Below, one piece after another: positions 7,731 to 15,570 of a stretch of DNA of 64,000 bases. A program made the translations under genes and the position numbers. Source of the stretch: CAYMYN01 sp964394665. GTDB taxonomy: Bacteria > Planctomycetota > UBA1135 > GCA-002686595. Below the pieces are notes generated by a model. The model was not told the origin of the DNA. It worked only from the letters and a program-made list of their open reading frames with translations, and searched no databases. The number at the start of each line of letters is the position of its first letter. Positions within the stretch are counted from its first letter, which is position 1. The stretch is taken from positions 1-64,000 of the forward strand of contig CAYMYN010000007.1 in the NCBI GenBank assembly GCA_964394665.1. Reading direction: 5' to 3'.

Positions 7731-8567
7731 TCAGACGGGGCGCGCGGCGTCCGGCGCGTCGACGGACGGAAGCGGCGGCAGCTCGACCGGGCCCTGGGCG
7801 AGCAGCTCCAGCGCCACATCCGGCTCCGTGCCCACGGCCGCCTCGAGGGCCGCGCGCGGAGCCCGCGCGAGTCGACCGGCCACGTCCGCGGCCAAGGCTT
7901 CGGCCTGCGCGCCCCCCTCGGGCGGCGCGCCGCCGCGCAACGTCCCGCGCTCGGCCCGTTCGAGCGCCGCGTGGCGCTCCAGCGACCGCGCGCGATCGGC
8001 GTCCAGGTGCTCCTCGGCCCGCTGCAGCGCCTCGAAGGCGGCGTCGAGCGAGCCCAACGCCGCCACCGCGTTCCCCTCGCTGACGAGCTTCACCACCAGC
8101 GGCCCGAGGGCGACCTGTCGCTCCAGCGCCGCGGCGTCGAGGGTCGGCGCAGCGGTCGCCTCCGCGCGCTCCGCTCGACCCGACGGCGCCCGACCCGACT
8201 GGGTGAAGCGCCCCGCCGCGCCCGCGAGCCCTTCGATCTCTCGCGACCAGGCCCCGTCCCGCTCGGCGCCCGGAGCCGGAGCCGCGCCCTGGACCGTCAG
8301 CTCCCGCAGCCGCCCCAGGCTCGCGCGCACCTCGCGCAGCGCCTGGCGCGCGGCGTCTCCCTGGCCGATCCCCTGCAGGCTGCGATGCGCCGCCCGGGCC
8401 AGGGCGCGCGCCTCGGCCCGCAGACCCTCTCCGGCCTCGGCGGCCGCCGCGCCGCCCAGCGCCGATCGACCGAGCCCCCGCGTGCTCGCGAGCACGCGAC
8501 GGGTCGCGCTCTGGATCTGCCTGCGGGCCAGGATGGCCCCGACGTCCGGTTCGATTCGTCCTGCCAT
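7731..8567 (-). CDS. Flagellin-like coiled-coil protein (divergent)
   Basis: A 278-residue, Ala/Arg-rich, mostly helical protein without signal peptide or membrane segment. The first ~100 residues follow the flagellin D0/D1 pattern: a conserved run through EGLRAEARALARAAHRSLQG and then ALREVRASLGRLRELTVQGA, matching the family's ...LR.Q.RGL..A..N..DGIS and AL.EV...L.RMRELAVQ.A. The C-terminal half also looks flagellin-like: SLDAAFEALQRAEEHLDADR, then DVAGRLARAPRAALEAA and a final P.VALELL. The variable middle domain is short. No other flagellar gene is in the window. It may be a degenerate flagellin, a hook-associated relative, or a helical filament protein recruited elsewhere. ATG 8567 gives the flagellin-like N-terminus; the longer option from 8636 adds a low-complexity tail. 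Confidence 0.6.
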   Translation of the reverse strand: MAGRIEPDVGAILARRQIQSATRRVLASTRGLGRSALGGAAAAEAGEGLRAEARALARAAHRSLQGIGQGDAARQALREVRASLGRLRELTVQGAAPAPGAERDGAWSREIEGLAGAAGRFTQSGRAPSGRAERAEATAAPTLDAAALERQVALGPLVVKLVSEGNAVAALGSLDAAFEALQRAEEHLDADRARSLERHAALERAERGTLRGGAPPEGGAQAEALAADVAGRLARAPRAALEAAVGTEPDVALELLAQGPVELPPLPSVDAPDAARPV

Positions 8568-8772
8568 GGACCGTCGAGCGGCCCTGCGACCGCTCCCCCC
8601 GCCACGGTTCGACGGGCCTGCCAGCCCGCTTCCCACGCACCCGGCCCACCCCCCCGGGGGACCGCTGGTCTTCCCCGCTTTCGATCGGCGGGCGGGGCGC
8701 CCTGGAGCCGATCCGGGAGATCCCAGGCGGCGGCCCCGACCGTCGTGGGGGCCGCCGCGCCGGGTGCGGCGA

Positions 8773-9270
8773 TCAGCGCCGGCCGCCGGGGCGCGTGCCG
8801 AGGACGTGGTCCTTCACGAACGCGCGCAGGGCTTGCTCGATCGGCTCGTGGTCGTCCGCGCCGATCCAGTAGCGGAAGGTGTTGCAGCTCGTCTGGCTCT
8901 TGGGGTCGAACACGGTCACGGTGTTCAGGGGCACGTCGGTGACCATGCCGGTCGCATCGCGCAGGTTCAGGGCCCGGGCGTTCAGGAGCTTGCCGTGCAG
9001 GGTGCGCACGATCTCCGGGTCGAGCTGGCGGTCGACGTTGTGGTCGTCGTCGGGCGCCCCCGAGCGGCTCACGTAGGCCACGTGCCCGTCGCTGTAGACG
9101 AGCAGGTGCATGTGCGTGGGGCCGAGCAGGGTGAAGCCCGTGCGGTCGACGATCACCAGCGGCGAACGCGGCTCGAGGGGCTCCTTGGGTCCGTCGAAGC
9201 CACGGGCCAGGGCGAAGAGCGAGCCGCCGCCGAAGAGCAGCAGGAGCAAGGTGACGAGGGGACGTTGCAT
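8773..9270 (-). CDS. Small exported or membrane-anchored protein of unknown function
   Basis: A 165-residue protein I do not recognise. The N-terminus is a signal peptide or anchor (MQRPLVTLLLLLFGGGSLFALARG). The rest is hydrophilic, with short strands (LVIVDRTGFTLLGPTHMHLL, LLVYSDGHVAYVSRSG) and a single Cys in the phrase SQTSCNTFRYWIG, which suggests a small periplasmic beta-rich domain. ATG 9270 is preceded by GGAG at ~10 bases. It lies 134 bases after the end of the ybbP-like gene on the same strand and may be the last member of that operon or independent. The GC-rich 205 bases on its far side (8568-8772) show nothing I can name. Confidence 0.7.
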   Translation of the reverse strand: MQRPLVTLLLLLFGGGSLFALARGFDGPKEPLEPRSPLVIVDRTGFTLLGPTHMHLLVYSDGHVAYVSRSGAPDDDHNVDRQLDPEIVRTLHGKLLNARALNLRDATGMVTDVPLNTVTVFDPKSQTSCNTFRYWIGADDHEPIEQALRAFVKDHVLGTRPGGRR

Positions 9271-9404
9271 GGCGGGAGAACTCCAATCCGAAGGGTCGCG
9301 GGAAACGCCGGCGGACGATGCCCGTCGCGCGTCCAGCCGGTGACAGCATCCGGCCTGGCCCGGCGGAGGGGCAATACGGCGCCGAGCGCACGCGCCTGCG
9401 CCGA

Positions 9405-11954
9405 TCAGCCCGCCTGCAGGGTGCGCACGGGCGGGGCCGCGAGGGCCCGCGCGCTGGCCAGCAACCCGGCGAGGCAGCACAGCAGGGCTCCGCCGAGGGC
9501 CAGCAGCGGGGGCGTGGCCCAGGGGGTCTGGGGCGCGAGCTCGAGGGCCCGCTCGAGGAACAGGCGGCTCGCCACGACCGCGCCCCCCGCGCCGAGGGTG
9601 CCCGCCACCAGGCCCACGAGGGCGTGCTCGATCGCGAACAGCAGCGCGACCCGCGCGCGCCGCAGGCCGAGGGTCTTGAGCAGGGCCGCCTCGCGGGCGC
9701 GCTTGACGTGGCCGGCGGCCACCGCGCCGATCAGGATCGCGATCCCGGCCGCGATCGTGAAGGCGCCCAGGATGCGCAGGCCCAACGCGGCGCGCACCAA
9801 CAGCTCGAACACACGTTCGAGGATCGGCCGCACGCGCAGCAGAGTGACGTTGGGGAAGTCCTGGGCCAGGCGGTCCTGCAGCGCGGCCTCCTGCCCCGCG
9901 TCGAGGCGCGCCGCGGCCAGGCGGAAGTGGGGCGCCTGGTCGAGCACGCCCGGCTCGACGACCAGGAAGAAGTTGATCCCGAAGCTGCGCCACTCGACCT
10001 CGCGCAGGCTGGTGACGGTGAGCTCGATCGGCACGCCCTGCACGTCGAAGACGAGGGTCGAGCCGAGATCCACGCCGAGGTCGCGGGCGAAGTCGCGCTC
10101 GAGGCTGACCTCGTCCCGCGCGGGATCGCTCCACAGCTCGCCCGCGACGAGGGCGTTGTCGCCGGGCAATGCGTCGAGCCAGGTCAGGCGTTGCTCGCGG
10201 GTCAGCGTCCAGCTCCCGCGGCGGCCCTCGCCGCGTTCGGCCGCGACGTCCTCGACGGGGCGGCCGTCGATCCGCGCCAGGCGCGCGGTGACGACCGGCA
10301 CCGAGCCGATCTCGCGCGCGCCGTGTCCCTCGAGCAGGGTCCGCACCCCCGACCACTGGTCGGGCTGCACGTCGACCAGGAACGCGCTGGGCGCGTCCTC
10401 GGGCAGGGCGCCGGCGAGCTCGCGCCCCAGGCGCTCCTCGACCAAGGTCAGGGTGCCGATCGTGCCCAGGCCCAGTCCGAGGGCGACCACCGCGCCGGCG
10501 GTACCCGCGCCCGGTCGCGCCAGGGCCGCCAGGCCGTGGGCGAGGTGGGGTCCCAGGGAGCCGCGCGGGATGCGCGCCAGGGCCACGAGCAAGAGCTTCG
10601 CGCCGCCCCACAGGAGCAGCGCCGCGGCCGCCAGCCCGCCGGTGTAGGCGGCGGCGAGCGCGAGCTCCCGCGCTTGGATCCAGGCCGCGCCCAGGATGCC
10701 CGCGGCGAGCAGCAGCGGCGTCGCGACGCGCGCGAGCCGGGGCGCGGAGAGCGGCTCGGCCTCCTCGCGCAGCACGCGCGCGGGGCTGACGCGCCAGACC
10801 GCGAGCAGGGGCGGCAGGGCGAAGAGCAGGGCCAGGCCCGTCCCCAGGAAGACCCCGCGCAGCACCGCCGGGCCCGAGAAGGCCGGGAGCAGGTCCGGGG
10901 GCAAGAGGTCCGGCACCAGGCGCGTCACGGCCAGGGGCAGGAGCGAGCCGGAGGCCGCGCCCAGGAGGCTCGCCCCCAGGCCCAGGGCGCCGGCATGGGC
11001 GAGGTACAGCGCGAGCACGTCCCGCGGTCGCAGGCCGAGGCAGCGCAGGATCGCGATCGAGGGCGTGCGCGTCGCGATCCACGAACGCACCGCCTGGGCG
11101 ACGCCGACGCCGCCGAGCACCAGGGAGAGCAGCGCCGCGAGGCCCAGGTAGCGCTCGAGTTGTTCGAGCGAGCGTCGCAGGCGCGGCTGCGCCTGGCGGT
11201 GGGATTCGATGTTGAGGTAGGCGGCGCCGGGCAGCTCCTGGGCGAGTCGCGCGCGGCGGCGCTCGAGCTCCAGGGCGTCCGGCGGCGGGTCGAAGCGCGC
11301 CAGGGCCTGGTGGCGCACGCGGCTGCCGAAGGTCACGAGCTCCGTGCGCGCGAGCCCGGCCTGGGAGATCAGCACGCGCGGCCCGAGGGCCAGGCGAAAG
11401 TCGAGTCGGTCGGGTTCTTCGGCGATCAGGCCGGCGATCGTGAACGCGGCGCCGCCCAGGTACAGCGGGTCACCGACGGCGAGCCCGAGCGCCGCGGCGA
11501 GCTCGGGCGCGACCAGGGCCGTCTCGGGGGTGAGCAACTCGGCCACGGGGCGCGGCGGATCGAGGACCAGGCTCCCGACCAACGGGAAGGGACCCGAGAC
11601 CGCCTTGAGCTCCACCAGGCGGCTCGTCGCGCGGGCCCCGGGCGCAAGTTCGGTCGATGCTCGCACCGAGGCCATCGTGGCCAGCTCGCGCACGTCCGCG
11701 CGGGTCGCGCCGCCGAACTCGGCCAGCAGGGCGTCGAGCTCCTCCGGCAGCGGCCGCAGGGAACGCACCGAGAGGTCGGCGCCGAGCAACTCGCGCGAAC
11801 GCGACTGCAGGCCGCGCTCGAGTCCGCCCACCAGGGCCGCGACGCCGACCACCGCGGCCACGCCGATCGCGAGGCACGCGACGAAGAAACCCAGGCGGCC
11901 GCGGGCGCCGCGGGTCTCCCGCGCGCCCAGGCGCAGGAGCACGGCGGCCCTCAC
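9405..11954 (-). CDS. ybbP: ABC transporter permease, FtsX/MacB fold (YbbP-like)
   Basis: An 849-residue inner-membrane protein with two FtsX-type permease units. One transmembrane helix near the N-terminus (FFVACLAIGVAAVVGVAAL) is followed by a periplasmic domain. A first membrane block lies around residues 260-420, with GLRPRDVLALYLAHAGALGLG in its loop. Two central helices, a second periplasmic domain and a final membrane block (~residues 730-840, KRAREAALLKTLGLRRARV) complete it. This is the layout of YbbP and related lipoprotein or lipid-handling permeases. Its ATG overlaps the stop of the ATPase gene (ATGA, 11951-11954), so the two are co-translated. With the TesA-like gene opposite, the neighbourhood reproduces E. 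coli tesA-ybbA-ybbP. The substrate is unknown. Confidence 0.9.
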   Translation of the reverse strand: MRAAVLLRLGARETRGARGRLGFFVACLAIGVAAVVGVAALVGGLERGLQSRSRELLGADLSVRSLRPLPEELDALLAEFGGATRADVRELATMASVRASTELAPGARATSRLVELKAVSGPFPLVGSLVLDPPRPVAELLTPETALVAPELAAALGLAVGDPLYLGGAAFTIAGLIAEEPDRLDFRLALGPRVLISQAGLARTELVTFGSRVRHQALARFDPPPDALELERRRARLAQELPGAAYLNIESHRQAQPRLRRSLEQLERYLGLAALLSLVLGGVGVAQAVRSWIATRTPSIAILRCLGLRPRDVLALYLAHAGALGLGASLLGAASGSLLPLAVTRLVPDLLPPDLLPAFSGPAVLRGVFLGTGLALLFALPPLLAVWRVSPARVLREEAEPLSAPRLARVATPLLLAAGILGAAWIQARELALAAAYTGGLAAAALLLWGGAKLLLVALARIPRGSLGPHLAHGLAALARPGAGTAGAVVALGLGLGTIGTLTLVEERLGRELAGALPEDAPSAFLVDVQPDQWSGVRTLLEGHGAREIGSVPVVTARLARIDGRPVEDVAAERGEGRRGSWTLTREQRLTWLDALPGDNALVAGELWSDPARDEVSLERDFARDLGVDLGSTLVFDVQGVPIELTVTSLREVEWRSFGINFFLVVEPGVLDQAPHFRLAAARLDAGQEAALQDRLAQDFPNVTLLRVRPILERVFELLVRAALGLRILGAFTIAAGIAILIGAVAAGHVKRAREAALLKTLGLRRARVALLFAIEHALVGLVAGTLGAGGAVVASRLFLERALELAPQTPWATPPLLALGGALLCCLAGLLASARALAAPPVRTLQAG

Positions 11955-12742
11955 GGCGCGTGCTCCGGATCGGGTCCGCGCCCCGCGCCGCGCGCCGTGG
12001 TGCGCTGGCCGGCTTCCACCCGTTCGACGCGCCCGTCGCGCAGGAGGATGCGGCGCTCGGCGCGCGCGGCGACCTCGGGGTCGTGGGTCACGAGCACCAG
12101 GCTCGTGCCGGCCTCGCGCCGCAGGGCGAAGAGCAGCTCGAGCACGCGCGCGCCGCTCTCGCCGTCGAGGTTCCCGGTGGGTTCGTCGGCGAACAGGATC
12201 CTGGGCCGCGGCCCGAAGGCGCGCGCCAGGGCCACGCGCTGTTGTTCGCCGCCCGAGAGCTGCGCCGGGTAGTGGTGGGCGCGCTCGGCGAGCCCGACCT
12301 CGGCCAGCAGCCGTTCGGCCCGCTCGCGGGCGCCGGGGAAGCCGCCGAGCTCGAGGGGCAGGGCGACGTTCTCGCGCGCCGTCAGGTTGCCCAGGAGCTG
12401 GAAGTTCTGGAACACGAAGCCGACGGACGTGCGCCGCAGATCCGCCAGGCCGTCCTCGTCGAGCGCCGAGAGCGCGCGGCCCTCGATCCAGACCTCTCCG
12501 GCGCTGGGCCGGTCGAGGCCCGCGAGCAGGCCCAGCAGGGTCGACTTGCCGCTGCCGGAGGGCCCGAGGATCGCGACCACCTCGCCCGGCGCGACGTCGA
12601 GGTCCACGCCCTCGAGCACGGTCAGGGTGCGCCCGCCCGAGCCGAGCCGGCGCGTGAGGCCGCGGGCCGCGACGCGCGACGTGGGAGCGCCGCTCCGGGT
12701 GGGCCCAACGGGAGCGGCGGGGCTCGCAGGCAGATCGTGCAT
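11951..12742 (-). CDS. ybbA: ABC transporter ATPase, LolD/YbbA family
   Basis: A 263-residue cytoplasmic ATPase that powers the adjoining FtsX-type permease. Walker A (GPSGSGKST), Q-loop (FVFQNFQLLGNLTARENV), signature LSGGEQQRVALARA, Walker B ILFADEPTGNLD with catalytic Glu, and H-loop VTHDPEVA are all present. The phrase FADEPTGNLD is characteristic of the LolD/MacB/YbbA group. A ~30-residue Pro/Ala-rich tail precedes the domain. It is the first gene of the minus-strand pair and is divergent from the TesA-like gene across 192 bases. Confidence 0.93.
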   Translation of the reverse strand: MHDLPASPAAPVGPTRSGAPTSRVAARGLTRRLGSGGRTLTVLEGVDLDVAPGEVVAILGPSGSGKSTLLGLLAGLDRPSAGEVWIEGRALSALDEDGLADLRRTSVGFVFQNFQLLGNLTARENVALPLELGGFPGARERAERLLAEVGLAERAHHYPAQLSGGEQQRVALARAFGPRPRILFADEPTGNLDGESGARVLELLFALRREAGTSLVLVTHDPEVAARAERRILLRDGRVERVEAGQRTTARGAGRGPDPEHAP

Positions 12743-12844
12743 CGGTTCGGACCAGGGAGAATGGAGTGGCCGGGCTCGCGCGGGCGACCTCCGCGGTCTA
12801 CGCGCGTCGCCCGGCGCGGGACGCCCTCGACGCTCGCGCGCGGG

Positions 12845-12850
12845 TAGGAT
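12845..12850 (+). promoter_or_regulatory. Candidate -10 box TAGGAT of the TesA-like gene
   Basis: TAGGAT in the divergent gap would give an ~80-base leader for the GTG start at 12935. It matches the TANNNT boxes found elsewhere in the window. No -35 box is evident. Confidence 0.25.
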
Positions 12851-12887
12851 GCCGCGCGCGGTGCGGCCGGGCCACCCTTCGGGGGAT

Positions 12888-12934
12888 CCGAGCGAACCAC
12901 GGGAGACCCGAGCGACCTACGAGGAACCCGAGCG
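12888..12934 (+). repeat. Imperfect 20-base direct repeats in the leader of the TesA-like gene
   Basis: The core CCGAGCG occurs at 12888, 12908 and 12928, exactly 20 bases apart. The first two units also share ACC/CTAC-rich flanks, and the last unit runs into the GTG start. It may bind a regulator on one helical face or be a local duplication. Confidence 0.45.
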
Positions 12935-13654
12935 GTGAACGAACGTGAAGCCATTGGGCCCGCTGCGCGGCGCGCGCTCCTGCTCCCGCTGGGGGCGGCG
13001 CTCGCGCTCGTCGCGGGCGGTTGTGGCCCGGCCGAGCAGCCCGCCGGGGCGCCGGCCCCCCCGGCGCAGACCGTGCCCGCGGAGAGCGGCGGCCCGCGGG
13101 TCGCCTTCCTCGGGGACAGCCTGACCGCGGGCCTGCACCTCGATCGGGACGAAGCCTTCCCGGCGCGTCTGGGCGAGCGCCTGGCGGCGCGCGGGCTCCC
13201 GATGCGCGTCGTCAACGCGGGCGTCTCGGGCGACACCGCGGCCGGCGGCCGGCGGCGCATCGAGTGGTTGATGCGCCAGGCGCCCGACCTGGTCGTCGTG
13301 CAACTGGGAACCAACGACGGGCTGCGCGGCACGCCCCTCGAGTCGATCGAGGCCGATCTCTCGGCCATCGTCGAGCGCGCCCGCGAAGGCGGAGCGCGCG
13401 TCCTGCTGCTGGGCCTCGACATCCCGCCCAGCTACGGCGCGGAGTACGCACGCGGTTTCCGCGAGCTCTATGGGCGCGTCGCCGAGCGCAGCGGGGCCGC
13501 CCTGGTGCCGGCCTTCCTCGAGGGCGTGGGCGGCGTGAGCGAGCTGAACCTCGAGGACGGCATGCACCCGACCGCGGCCGGCCAGGAACGGCTGGCGGAC
13601 AACGTCGAGCCGCACCTGGCGCGCATGCTCGAGGAGCTGGGCACGCGCGAGTGA
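12935..13654 (+). CDS. tesA: GDSL lysophospholipase/arylesterase lipoprotein (TesA-like)
   Basis: A 239-residue SGNH/GDSL esterase that hydrolyses acyl-thioesters, lysophospholipids or aryl esters in TesA relatives. Block I FLGDSLTAG carries the nucleophile Ser, block II is AGVSGDTAAGG, block III is QLGTNDGLRG and block V is DGMHPTAAGQ with the Asp-His pair. Unlike soluble periplasmic TesA it has a lipobox (LVAGGC, Cys near residue 30) followed by a Pro/Ala linker, so it should be membrane-anchored. The start is GTG 12935 with GAGGA ~9 bases upstream. It faces ybbA-ybbP as in E. coli. The convergent redoxin gene ends 131 bases downstream, and a GC hairpin lies between. Confidence 0.9.
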   Translation: MNEREAIGPAARRALLLPLGAALALVAGGCGPAEQPAGAPAPPAQTVPAESGGPRVAFLGDSLTAGLHLDRDEAFPARLGERLAARGLPMRVVNAGVSGDTAAGGRRRIEWLMRQAPDLVVVQLGTNDGLRGTPLESIEADLSAIVERAREGGARVLLLGLDIPPSYGAEYARGFRELYGRVAERSGAALVPAFLEGVGGVSELNLEDGMHPTAAGQERLADNVEPHLARMLEELGTRE

Positions 13655-13667
13655 GGCCCGAATGCCG

Positions 13668-13700
13668 GGGACCCCGGCGCGCGCCGCGCACCGGGGTCCC
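13668..13700. terminator. Terminator-like hairpin between convergent tesA and redoxin genes
   Basis: A 10-bp stem (GGGACCCCGG / CCGGGGTCCC) with a 13-base loop sits just after the tesA stop. It lacks a T-run on either side, so intrinsic termination is only possible. Confidence 0.4.
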
Positions 13701-13785
13701 TCGGGGTCCAACGCTCACCCCCGGTGAGCGCCGACCGCAGAGCTGGAGGGGGCGCGCGCTCCGGGTCGTGCGCGCGCCGGGCCTC

Positions 13786-14985
13786 TCAGTTCGTGCGGGC
13801 GTACTTCACCGAACAGCCATAGTTGCGGGTCTTGGCTTCCTTCACGGCCCGACCCGCGAAGACATCGGCCAGGGTGGCCTCGATGTAGTTCAGACCCTTG
13901 CCGTCGTCGTGGCCGCCCATGTAGACGAGCACGCCGCGGGCGTCGATCACGTACATGTGGGGCGTCGTGGTGGCGCCATAGGCGCGGCCGGTCGTGCCCT
14001 CGGGGTCCATCAGCACCGGGTTGGCGAGCTTCCAGGCCTCGCGCGCCCGCTGGTTGTGCTCCAGGCCGTAGCCCTGCTGGCCCGGCGCGCCGGAGTTGAT
14101 GCCGAACCACGCCACGCCGCGTTCCATGGCCTTCTTGGCGTAGCCGTCGAGGGTCGCGCCTTCCTTGTAGGCGTTCTTCACGATCGGGCAGTCGGGGTTG
14201 AACCACTCGAGCACCACGACCTTGCCGAGCTGATCGGCCAGGCTGTGCTCCTTGCCCTGGGTGTCGGTGAGGGTGAAGCGCGGCGCGACCAGGCCGACCT
14301 CGGCCTTGCGCGGGTACTTCACCGAGCAGCCGAAGTTCTTGGTCTCGGCCGCCGCGACGGCGCGGCCCGCGCGCAGGTCCTCGACCGCGGCCGCGACCGG
14401 GCTGGCCGCGCCCGGCTCGCCGTGGCCGCCGACGTACGCGAGCTGACCCTTGGCGTCGACGACGTACATGTGGGGCGTCGTCGTGGCACCGTACATCGTG
14501 CCGACCCAGCCGGCCTCGTCGACCAGGATCGGATAGGCGAGGCCGAGCTCCGACTTGGCCTTGGTGTTGCGCTCGATGCCGTGGCCCTGCTGGCCCGGCG
14601 CGCCGGAGTTGATCGCCACCCAGACGACGTCCTCGAGACCGTCCAGGCGGTTGCCCAGGCCCCGCAGGGTGCCGTTCTCCTTGTAGGCGTCCTGGACGAT
14701 GGGGCAGTCGGGGTTGAACCACTCCAGCACGACGATCTTGCCGCGCTGGGCGGAGAGCTTGAAGGTCTTGCCCGCCAGGTCGGCGATCTCGAAGTCGGGC
14801 GCCGGGCGGCCGAGCTGCGCGCGCCAGTACTGCGCGCCCGAGGTCTCGATCGCCGCCTTCTGGGCCTGGGACTGGCGCGCGTCGTCGGCGGCGCCGTCGG
14901 TGCGGGCCAGGGCGGGCAGGGCCAGGCCGCCGATCAGGGCCGCCAGGCAAGTCGTCTTCAGGGTGCGGTGGGGTTTCGTGGTCAT
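13786..14985 (-). CDS. Secreted double-domain redoxin (tandem thioredoxin-fold protein)
   Basis: A 399-residue exported protein with two complete AhpC/TSA-redoxin domains, at residues ~48-215 and ~222-399. The signal peptide is LAALIGGLALPALA. Each half carries the same landmarks in order: VLEWFNPDCPIV, AINSGAPGQQG or GINSGAPGQQG, YGATTTPHMYV and a closing GCSVKY. The Cys of NPDCP is the expected reactive Cys; the GCSVKY Cys could be its partner. Single-domain members of ~200 residues are common in planctomycetes, so this is an internal duplication. It probably acts in periplasmic thiol redox work or peroxide defence; the substrate is unknown. ATG 14985 has GAGG ~9 bases upstream and is preceded by a long structured leader. 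Confidence 0.88.
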   Translation of the reverse strand: MTTKPHRTLKTTCLAALIGGLALPALARTDGAADDARQSQAQKAAIETSGAQYWRAQLGRPAPDFEIADLAGKTFKLSAQRGKIVVLEWFNPDCPIVQDAYKENGTLRGLGNRLDGLEDVVWVAINSGAPGQQGHGIERNTKAKSELGLAYPILVDEAGWVGTMYGATTTPHMYVVDAKGQLAYVGGHGEPGAASPVAAAVEDLRAGRAVAAAETKNFGCSVKYPRKAEVGLVAPRFTLTDTQGKEHSLADQLGKVVVLEWFNPDCPIVKNAYKEGATLDGYAKKAMERGVAWFGINSGAPGQQGYGLEHNQRAREAWKLANPVLMDPEGTTGRAYGATTTPHMYVIDARGVLVYMGGHDDGKGLNYIEATLADVFAGRAVKEAKTRNYGCSVKYARTN

Positions 14986-15570
14986 CGCGAGGGTCCTCGT
15001 TCGAGGGTTTCGTCCCGGTGGATCGCCGCCCTGCGGCGCGCGGGACGCCGCGGGGCGTCCATCCGGGACCTGGATCTTCGGCCTACGCCGTTCCCGCCGG
15101 GCGGGAGCCGCGCGGCCCCGAGAATAGTCTCCAAAGGGCGAGCGCGGGATCACCATCCCCCGGGCAGGCCCGCCCGGGCGAACGGAGGGTCCTACGCGCG
15201 GCCGCCGAACACCGTTGGAAGCGGTCCGGGCCGCGTCTGGGGGGCGCTGTACGACTTGCGTGGCCCGGGGCCCGAATCGAACGCGACGGGATCCCCGCCG
15301 GCAGCCGGGAGCCGAGGGTGAGACGCGCTTCATGCGCTCGGTGGGTGGTTCGCGGAGCAGGCGCGCCGGGTCGAGCGCGCCTCGCCGCGCGCCACGCGCA
15401 CGGCGCCGCGACTCCGACGCGACGCGCCCGCGCGCGCATCGCAGCGCATCGATCGCCGTGTCCGCACGGCGCTTCCAACCCGATCGGAGGCTTGGCACAC
15501 TGCGTCGCTCGCGACGCCGCGCGCACTGCGCTGCGTCGGAGATCCCTTCCTCCCCATCCGACTTCCGCGC
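14986..15570. other. 585-base region without a gene between the redoxin and SET genes
   Basis: No open frame here has a credible product. On the minus side it holds the presumed redoxin leader: a TATTCT box at 15121-15126 and a perfect 7-bp hairpin (GGACGCC / GGCGTCC, 15043-15060). The remainder toward the SET gene is GC-rich with short CGC/GCATCG runs. I checked a GTTCGATTC-like string near 15268 as a possible tRNA T-loop, but the flanking stem does not pair. Confidence 0.6.
15121..15126 (-). promoter_or_regulatory. Candidate -10 box TATTCT of the redoxin gene
   Basis: TATTCT is an unusually AT-rich hexamer here and would give a ~130-base 5' leader containing the 15043-15060 hairpin. No clear -35 box. 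Confidence 0.35.

Noticed and set aside
9318..12272. A 984-codon plus-strand frame over the ybbP and ybbA genes
   Set aside because: Its product is Arg/Gln/Gly-rich low complexity with no motif, while the opposite strand holds two clear ABC transporter proteins.
12935..13654. Possible lipase or carbohydrate esterase instead of TesA-like call
   Set aside because: All four GDSL blocks fit TesA/ArE best and the gene order with ybbA-ybbP supports it.
15255..15290. tRNA-like T-loop string on the minus strand (GTTCGATTC)
   Set aside because: The flanking five-base stem does not pair and no acceptor or anticodon arm can be drawn.
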